From NCBI GenBank assembly GCA_032718475.1, contig JAUCBJ010001232.1:26759-90758 (forward strand): a stretch of 64,000 bases of DNA, given 5' to 3'. The notes under the pieces were generated by a model. The model ran no database searches, had not been told where the DNA came from, and saw only the letters and a list, made by a program, of their open reading frames with translations. The first letter of the stretch is position 1, and every line of letters starts with the position of its first letter. The translations under genes were made by a program, and so were the position numbers. This document shows, piece by piece, positions 57,361-64,000 of the stretch. The DNA comes from Nemertoderma westbladi (Eukaryota > Xenacoelomorpha > Nemertodermatida > Nemertodermatidae).

Positions 57361-59425
57361 CTCTGGTGCAAACACTAGTGCAGACAGTCGTGCAGACAGT
57401 GGTGCAGACACTGGTGCAGACAGTGGTGCAGACACTGGTGCAGACACTGGTGCAGACAGTGGTGCAGACACTGGTGCAGACAGTGGTGCAGACACTGGTG
57501 CAGAGAGTGGTGCAGACACTGGTGCAGACAGTAGTGCAGACACTGGTGCAGACACTGGTACAGACAGTGGTGCAGACAGTGGTGCATACACTAGTGCAGA
57601 CAGTGGTGCAGACAGTGGTGCAGACAGTGGTGCAGACAGTGGTGCAGACACTGGTGCAGACACTGGTGCAGACACTGGTGCAGACAGTGGTGCAGACAGT
57701 GGTGCAGACACTGGTGCAGACAGTAGTGCAGACAGTGGTGCAGACACTGGTGCAGACGTGGTGCAGAAACTGGTGCAGACACTGATGCAGACAGTGATGC
57801 AGACACTGGTGCAGACAGTGGTGCAGACAGTGGTACAGACAGTGGTACAGACACTGGTGCAGACACTGGTGCAGACACTGGTGCCGACAGTGGTACAGAC
57901 AGTGGTGCAGACAGTGGTGCAGACACTAGTGCAGACAGTGGTGCAGACAGTGGTGCAGACAGTGGTGCTGACACTAGTGCAGACAGTGGTGCAGACAGTG
58001 GTGCAGACACTGGTGCAGACACTGGTGCAGACACTGGTGCAGACAGTGGTGCAGACAGTGGTGCAGACACTGGTGCAGCCAGTAGTGCAGACAGTGGTGC
58101 AGACACTGGTGCAGACGTGGTGCAGAAACTGGTGCAGACGTGGTGCAGAAACTGGTGCAGACACTGATGGAGACAGTGATGCAGACACTGGTGCAGACAG
58201 TGGTGCAGACAGTGGTACAGACAGTGGTACAGACACTGGTGCAGACACTGGTGCAGACACTGGTGCCGACAGTGGTACAGACAGTGGTGCAGACAGTGGT
58301 GCAGACACTGGTGCAGACACTGGTGCAGACAGTGGTGCAGACATTGGTGCAGACACTGGTGCAGACACTGGTGCAGACAGTGGGTCAGACACTAGTGCAG
58401 ACAGTGGTGCAGACAGTGGTGCAAACACTGGTGCAGACACTGGTGCAGACAACGGTGCAGACACTGGTGCAGACAGTGGTGCAGACAGTGGTGCAGACAG
58501 TGGTGCAGACACTAGTGCAGACAGTGGTGCAGACAGTGGTGCAGACACTGGTGCAGACAGTGGTGCAGACACTGGTGCAGACACTGGTGCAGAAAGTGGT
58601 ACAGACAGTGGTGCAGACACTAGTGCAGACAGTGGTGCAGACATTGGTGCAGACACTGGTGCAGACAGTGGTGCAGACACTGGTGCAGACACTGGTGCAG
58701 ACAGTGGTGCAGATAGTGGTGCATACACTAGTGCAGACAGTGGTGCAGACAGTGGTGCAGACACTGGTGCAGACAGTGGTGCAGACACTGGTGCAGACAC
58801 TGGTGCAGACACTGGTGCAGACACTGGTGCAGACAGTGGTGCAGACAGTGGTGCAGACACTGGTGCAGACAGTAGTGCAGACAGTGGTGCAGACACTGGT
58901 GCAGACGTGGTGCAGAGACTGGTGCAGACACTGATGCAGACAGTGATGCAGACACTGATGCAGACAGTGGTGCAGACAGTGGTACAGACAGTGGTACAGA
59001 CACTGGTGCAGACACTGGTGCAGACACTGGTGCAGACAGTGGTGCAGACAGTGGTGCAGACACTGGTGCAGACAGTAGTGCAGACAGTGGTGCAGACACT
59101 GGTGCAGACGTGGTGCAGAAACTGGTGCAGACACTGATGGAGACAGTGATGCAGACACTGGTGCAGACAGTGGTGCAGACAGTGGTACAGACAGTGGTGC
59201 AGTCACTGGTGCAGACAGTGATGCAGACAGTGGTGCAGACACTGGTGCAGACAGTGATGCAGACAGTGGTGCAGACAGTGGTGCAGACAGTGGTGCAGAC
59301 AGTGGTGCAGACACTGGTGCAGACTGTGGTGCAGACACTGGTGCAGACAGTGGTGCAGACAGTGGTACATACACTGGTGCAGGCAGTGGTGCAGGCAGTG
59401 GTGCAGACACTGGTGCAGACACCTG
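57361..59425. repeat. 12-bp minisatellite, ~2.06 kb
   Basis: About 170 copies of GGTGCAGACAGT or GGTGCAGACACT, with rarer GGTACAGACAGT, AGTGCAGAC and GATGCAGAC forms. A variant block containing GCAGACGTGGTGCAG followed by AAACTGG and GATGCAGACAGTGATG recurs near 57755, 58110, 58905 and 59105, so a higher-order period of several hundred bases is superimposed. Because the unit is a multiple of three, every frame is open for long stretches. Confidence 0.95.
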
Positions 59426-59471
59426 GTGAAAATACTGAAATACCAGAGTGCATGCCACAAAACGGTTGGGT

Positions 59472-59628
59472 GAATTCTTAGCCCGGGAGTATTCTTAGCC
59501 CGCGGGTATTCTTAGCAATATTACAGGAGCAGGTTTCAGAGACGTATTAGGGGAGCCAAAATAATAAACGTTATTGTTTTGCGGGCTAAGATTACTCGCG
59601 TCTAAGAATACTCGCGGCCTAAGAATTC
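59472..59628. mobile_element. Palindromic MITE-like element
   Basis: Ends GAATTCTTAG and CTAAGAATTC frame arms of ~50 bp. Each arm contains GTATTCTTAG or CTAAGAATAC repeats with CCGCGG. The spacer is about 60 bp. No coding sequence or sure target duplication was seen. Confidence 0.7.
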
Positions 59629-61768
59629 CTGAGACCATTGGTGTTTGTTTAGTCAAATAGATGGACTAATAAATCAACTTGACATGTCTATACGTTAAAT
59701 TTGTTTTCCCATAGAATATGTTGGTTTGTTATTCTTTTCAAGTTGATATTCAATATAAGAATATAAGAGGGGTATAATTTCGCTCCATCGATAAGATCGC
59801 GCTTTATTAATAAGACTATAACAAACGGGGTAGGCTATCATTGGGTTGTTAATCCTGGCTTAGATGTCTCTAGTGTTGCCACTAAAAGTTGCGGTACCCT
59901 ATACCGAGTGGAAATTAAAATCCCTGAAAGTAAAAAATTTGGTAAAATTGGATGTAAAATTGTAAATGGCTTGGAAATATGTAAATTAATGCATCTGCAA
60001 GTATTTGTCCAATTTTTGTTAGTTTGTGCCGTACAACTTACTGTAATAGCATGCATATGAAGGAGTATTGACACTCGGCGAAATGTTAGGTGAGCATTGC
60101 AATTAATTTAGTAATAGTTTTGTACAATATGTACAGTATTCCATGAAGTGAGTGAGATATGGCCGATATTCTCAGTAAATCATGCATTCGTCTTGCAAGC
60201 TTACCGCTTTAGTTGCATGATTCAACTTATCCTGTTTTTATTGGATTGGGTCCAATCTTCCAGATCATAGGTGTGGGTGGGTGTCGGGGTATGGTAGTGG
60301 GTTGGTGTATATTGATTTTAAGTTCATTTTAGTCCGAGAGCTGGTGAGTTGATGAGTTGGGGCAGTTCCGCGGCAATAATAATACTGCCCCTCAATAAAG
60401 AGACCCCATTTACTACTATCAGGGACGCGTTGTTCGACAGAGCCCCCTCAGCAAAAACAGTCAGAGCCGCTAGTCGATGGGGTTGACTTGTTGACGAGAG
60501 GCTATTTACAGGCGCATCGGTCAACCATTTATGGCCAACGAAACATCGTTCTGTTATAATATGTTTATCCTGTACAAACGCGTAGCGAGACCTCTAGAAT
60601 TCACTCCATTGTTGTTGGTGTTAATTTCCACTTTGGTTTTGATATTGGGGCATGATACGGCCCCTGTGGCTCAGTTGGCAGAGCGTGGGACTTGGAATCT
60701 CTAGGTAACGAGTTCAATCCCCCATACAGATGAATGTTTTTTTGTTGTACAGTAAGATTGGTAGTAAGCCATTCAAAGAGACATTTCATGCGTTATTAGA
60801 CGCAGACCTTTGCTGCGCGATTTCGCGCTTTTTAGACACAACGTTTATTTAATTTACAGCAAATTATTTCATTAGAAAATGTAATTGTTTGCTTTGAAAA
60901 GTACTCTATTAGGGTGCCTTCTGCTTAAAGCTACTCATAAAGCGCGGTTGTCATATTATGCACTCAGTTCTCTGTACTTTTGAAGTTTTGGACATGACCT
61001 ATGTCTGTAGTACTAGTACCGGTATTGTATTATCTTAACATTGAATTTTTCTGCATACTGCTGACACTGGTTACACTTGGATCGCTCATTGTAGATTTTG
61101 TTGATTTTTTTTATCTTAATTGTCTTTTTATTTCCCTCAACTTTTTCACATGTGATTCACAAGCCTTGTATTCCATCACAATTGTGGCATTCTAAAATGT
61201 CATGTTTCATTAGATACTGCATCTTTTATTTTTTGAAATAAATAAAACTCCGCTTAAAAATAGCTAGTAAATTTATTTTAACACTAGCTTAGACAAAAAC
61301 CACTACCTCCATAAAAATAAACATATTTTTTTGCCGCGGGATATGTTCTAAAATATTAATATATGTATAAAAGTGCTTAAAATTAGCTAGCAAAAAAATC
61401 TGAATATAGGGGGACGGGCGGACCTGTTGCCCATAAAAATATAGGTGATTTTCCCTTTAAGAGTTGCTACCGCGGATAAGTTGGCATTAAGGGGCATTAG
61501 TATAGTATAGTATCTGTAAAAAAAAATTGAAAATTTTGGATTGATTTTAATAATTGTTTTCGTGTATGTAACTATAACATAAAGAGTCAAAATCAGAGGA
61601 CACAAAGAGTGATTTCAACGGACAAGAAAAAATATTAAGTGCGAAATTTTATGGTAGCTAGTGTTTTAGATAGGTTTAGCTAGTAATTTCAACACTGGTT
61701 CCGACATCCTACTTCCCTCTATAAATATTTAGTAGTAGTTAGTTCTTATTACTAATTGTATAGAAAAT
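59629..61768. other. Non-coding DNA within the proposed intron
   Basis: No gene is supported. It contains a tRNA-like SINE head (listed), a GC-richer patch at 60320-60480 of unknown nature, and AT-rich DNA to 61768. Confidence 0.45.
60659..60730 (+). repeat. tRNA-like sequence, probable SINE head
   Basis: An A-box TGGCTCAGTTGGCAGAGCG and a B-box AGTTCAATCC are spaced as in tRNA-derived SINEs. A partial acceptor pairing CTGT/ACAG is present, but the T-arm does not pair, so a working tRNA gene is unlikely. Confidence 0.4.
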
Positions 61769-62086
61769 GTTCCAGAACATGTCAGCTATTTCTTTTTTAA
61801 TTATGTTCTAGAACAAATATGTTTTGTTCTAGAACATTTCTTAGAAAAAATCTGGATTCTACTTAAAACGCATGGAATAGTTTTAAAACGTGTTTAAAAA
61901 TTAAAATCAATTTTCAAAAATTTTCTATTAGTTTTAAACACGTTTAAGAACGATTCCATGCGTTTTAAATAGAAATAATTTTTTTCTAAAAAATATTCTA
62001 GAACAAAAAATATTTGTTCTAGAACATAATTTTCATAAATTTCATAAAATTCATTCTAAAAATGAATAGCTAACATGTTCTTGAAC
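61769..62086. repeat. 318-bp palindrome with GTTCTAGAAC repeats
   Basis: The ends GTTCCAGAACATG and CATGTTCTTGAAC pair. Inside lie paired GTTCTAGAAC words (61805, 61826 against ~61996, 62016) and then a stem of AAAACGCATGGAAT and ATTCCATGCGTTTTAA with AAAACGTGTTTAAAA and TTTTAAACACGTTT. This is a foldback or MITE-like element ending about 275 bp before exon 2. Confidence 0.85.
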
Positions 62087-62362
62087 AATAAATAAAACAA
62101 AATACAAAAAGATGAGTCCAGAAAATGTCATATTAAAATTTTCGATTTTTGCTTTTACATACCATAGACCAAACCAATGCCTAGGTTGATAAAACGTAAC
62201 CAAATTACTTCGATCATTGCATGAATAGGCATTAAACCCCCGTCGTTTATTTATGTACTCTTCTAGTTACACTCGTTCGGTATATAAATATACGATTGGG
62301 TTATAACGCAGATAATTAAGAAATATAAAAATAACCGGTCAAATTAAATTAACTTTCTGCAG

Positions 62363-63844
62363 ATGGATTCTGAAAAAAAATGGCAAATCGTATTGGACAA
62401 ACATAAAATAGATCCAAAATGTGATCTCAGAGACGAGGAGACAAAAGCGAGTAAGTATTGTAATTTGGCTAACGAAGAAGATATCCTGGTTTGGGACAAA
62501 GAAATAGAGTTACCTTTTGATTGGGAGCAAATTCTAAATACGACAGATAAAGAAGAAGGTAAATTCAGAGCCGCCATCGGTTTGAAAGCACCGAATGCTA
62601 CTGACGGTGAACAGCAGAAGTATACAGATTCAGAGGTTTACATGTTGATTATTGGATTCAACGCAATGACCAAGTATAACTTGGTAAGCTACGAGATTAA
62701 AGCGTTTGATGGTATTGTTATAAATACTGGCTTCAGACTAGTTAGAGATTACGTACATATAATAGAGATACCGGATGCAAGTGGACTAAAGGATGCCCCA
62801 AATGTTTTAGAGATGAAGTATCGAAACACAGCTGGAAAGAGAAGACGTCGCGTTCGACGTTACGATGAGACGATAATCGCAAATGAAATGAATGCTCTGG
62901 AAGGCTCACTGCGGCTTGATGTAAACTTCATGCAGAGCTCGATAACTCAGCAGGATTGTAAACGGCAGATGAACAACTTCCTCATATGGAAACTATTGGC
63001 AAAGAGACTGCCAACACAGTTCCTTCATCACTTCGAGAGTGAGAGTTCAAAAGGGGTGTCGGTTGGCGATATATTGGGTGGATACGCATGTACTAAAATC
63101 AGTACCTATACGATACTAAATGAGTTAAACTACGAGGGTAAGTGTTACACAATGCCGCTAATCAAGCACGAATTCAAAGGAGTGCAACAATTGAGTCAGC
63201 TGCAACCAGATGGGACACTGAGTTTGACAAAAAGCTACACAGGACCCTGTAGTGGTGTTTCAGAACGTCTACACTTTAAGATTGGAGACGAAAACGTCAA
63301 TTTCTACAATCGAAAACGCGATACCGATATAGAGTTTAGGCCAAAAAAACTAAGCCCATCCTTCAGAAATTTGAATGAGACAATTAAGGATATGAAATCT
63401 ATCGATTTTAAGACCCACGAAGTAATGCAGAGACAGATAAACAACCAACAGAGTACTTTGATGGAGCTAGTGGTAAAGTCTAGTCTAGAGAACTCAGCCT
63501 ACGATGATATTGATAAGTTTTTGAACACTAATGATGGTCCTCTCAGAAAGAAGTTTGACGAAGCCCTCTCCAAGACTATTGTCTGGGCTATTCGAAATCT
63601 AAATCAGACTCAAGTTATTGTAATATTGGTATTGGTTAGTCTTGGCTGCGCCGGGGGCATTTACGAGGTGGTTTATTTCATATCCCAACGGGGGGTAGAT
63701 GGTATCGCGGTGTTGCAGAAGAGGGAGAAAAAAAATAAACAGATGAAAAAGAACACAAAGATGAGTGATGGAAAGATAAAGTACTCACAGCAATACAAAC
63801 TGAAAACCCCTGTTAAACAACAGGGGTTTTACAATAGGCGTTAA
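62363..63844 (+). CDS. Class-III-fusogen-like glycoprotein, exon 2 (fusion region, TM, tail)
   Basis: 493 codons, open to a TAA. It follows a consensus acceptor (TTTCTGCAG) in phase 0 and joins exon 1 for a total of about 700 residues, close to chuvirus glycoproteins and shorter than herpesvirus gB. Seen here: Cys 20, 33, 199, 243, 261, 296; a furin-like site KRRRRVRR at 159-166; a block SVGDILGGYAC ... GKCYTMPLIKHEF ... DGTLSLTKSYTGPC then HFKIGDENVNFY (233-315) whose order of Cys and Gly resembles the central gB domains; sequons at Asn59, 78, 338 and 414; one transmembrane helix at 417-440; and a Lys-rich tail of ~53 residues. A signal peptide is absent, so it needs exon 1. The role would be membrane fusion or binding at the cell surface. 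A source in a chuvirus-like or malacoherpesvirus-like agent, or an LTR element's envelope gene, is not resolved. Confidence 0.65.
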   Translation: MDSEKKWQIVLDKHKIDPKCDLRDEETKASKYCNLANEEDILVWDKEIELPFDWEQILNTTDKEEGKFRAAIGLKAPNATDGEQQKYTDSEVYMLIIGFNAMTKYNLVSYEIKAFDGIVINTGFRLVRDYVHIIEIPDASGLKDAPNVLEMKYRNTAGKRRRRVRRYDETIIANEMNALEGSLRLDVNFMQSSITQQDCKRQMNNFLIWKLLAKRLPTQFLHHFESESSKGVSVGDILGGYACTKISTYTILNELNYEGKCYTMPLIKHEFKGVQQLSQLQPDGTLSLTKSYTGPCSGVSERLHFKIGDENVNFYNRKRDTDIEFRPKKLSPSFRNLNETIKDMKSIDFKTHEVMQRQINNQQSTLMELVVKSSLENSAYDDIDKFLNTNDGPLRKKFDEALSKTIVWAIRNLNQTQVIVILVLVSLGCAGGIYEVVYFISQRGVDGIAVLQKREKKNKQMKKNTKMSDGKIKYSQQYKLKTPVKQQGFYNRR

Positions 63845-64000
63845 TCAACTCATATGAAATGTTGAAACTTTTTTTACATGTAACGTTCTAGAACACTTCA
63901 TTGCAACAAACATTTAAAATGAGCTCTATCGAGTAAAGTTAGTCACTTAAATACCTCGAGATTAAAGAATTCACTATTATTATAAAAGAACATTGCATGT
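63845..64000 (+). other. Probable start of the glycoprotein gene 3' UTR
   Basis: Non-coding to the window end. A GTTCTAGAAC palindrome is at 63885-63894 and a variant poly(A) signal ATTAAA at about 63961. An exact end cannot be set. Confidence 0.35.

Larger units (their letters stand above)
29115..62362 (+). other. Proposed 33-kb intron of the glycoprotein gene
   Basis: The donor is GTAAGTAAA at 29115; the acceptor is TTAACTTTCTGCAG ending at 62362; both are in phase 0. The intron is filled with nested transposable elements on both strands and a minisatellite. It is inferred from splice consensus and the complementary halves of one protein architecture on the two sides, with no transcript evidence. 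Confidence 0.55.

Noticed and set aside
57298..59458. Long ORFs on both strands (up to ~530 codons; SAPLSAPV, GADSGADT, VQTVVQTL repeats) as genes
   Set aside because: The 12-bp unit is a multiple of three, so all frames are open by repetition. There are no signal, domain or splice features, and frames switch at off-register units.
62363..63844. Exon 2 as a complete stand-alone gene starting at its ATG
   Set aside because: It lacks a signal peptide although it has sequons, a furin-like site and a TM helix, and the ATG lies directly after a consensus acceptor. Exon 1 supplies the missing start in the right phase.

Overview
This is eukaryotic, metazoan DNA: AT-rich, intron-bearing and dense in transposons. 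There is no bacterial or viral genome organisation. The organism cannot be named from the sequence. The mix of BEL/Pao, RTE-like, CR1/Jockey-like, restriction-endonuclease-type LINE, hAT and piggyBac-like elements, with frequent GGCCTA and ACCGGTA words, would suit a marine invertebrate, but that is weak inference.

Layout. 1-0.6 kb: first exon of a mitochondrial methylcrotonoyl-CoA carboxylase beta subunit gene (minus strand). 1.2-4.1 kb: palindromic and inverted-repeat elements in AT-rich DNA. 6.1-7.5 kb: a mucin-like membrane protein gene (minus) whose frame is broken inside its own 18-bp repeat. 8.9-10.0 kb: a non-autonomous hAT element with a perfect 8-bp target duplication. 11.3-24.9 kb: a 13.6-kb satellite of a 59-bp unit with higher-order duplications, interrupted by a piggyBac-like MITE with TTAA ends. 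25.0-26.7 kb: dense palindromes, including an element built from a GACAATTGCGACCCG motif in both orientations. 28.5 kb to the end: a two-exon gene for a herpesvirus-gB-like or chuvirus-G-like (class III) membrane glycoprotein. Exon 1 is 28494-29114 and exon 2 is 62363-63844, with phase-0 consensus splice sites and a 33-kb intron.

The intron is a nest of retroelements: a CR1/Jockey-like LINE fragment, an RT plus restriction-like-endonuclease LINE remnant, a decayed BEL/Pao gag-protease remnant, and the C-terminus of another endonuclease-type element. That last fragment is split by a 21.3-kb BEL/Pao element (35929-57202) with 1.1-kb LTRs, 5-bp target duplications, a multi-part gag, pol, and an unrecognised third coding region. 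Its gag is itself interrupted by a full-length RTE-like LINE with an intact 1,100-codon ORF (TSD ACTCGAGCTC) and by a 5'-truncated CR1/Jockey-like LINE with a poly(A) tail. Without these insertions the BEL element is about 16 kb. A 2-kb, 12-bp minisatellite and further foldback elements fill the rest of the intron.

The finding I rate highest is the split, spliced, class-III-fusogen-like glycoprotein gene. Both exons are open and it looks like a host-resident copy, possibly domesticated. Homology calls rest on recognising motifs by eye; no search was run.
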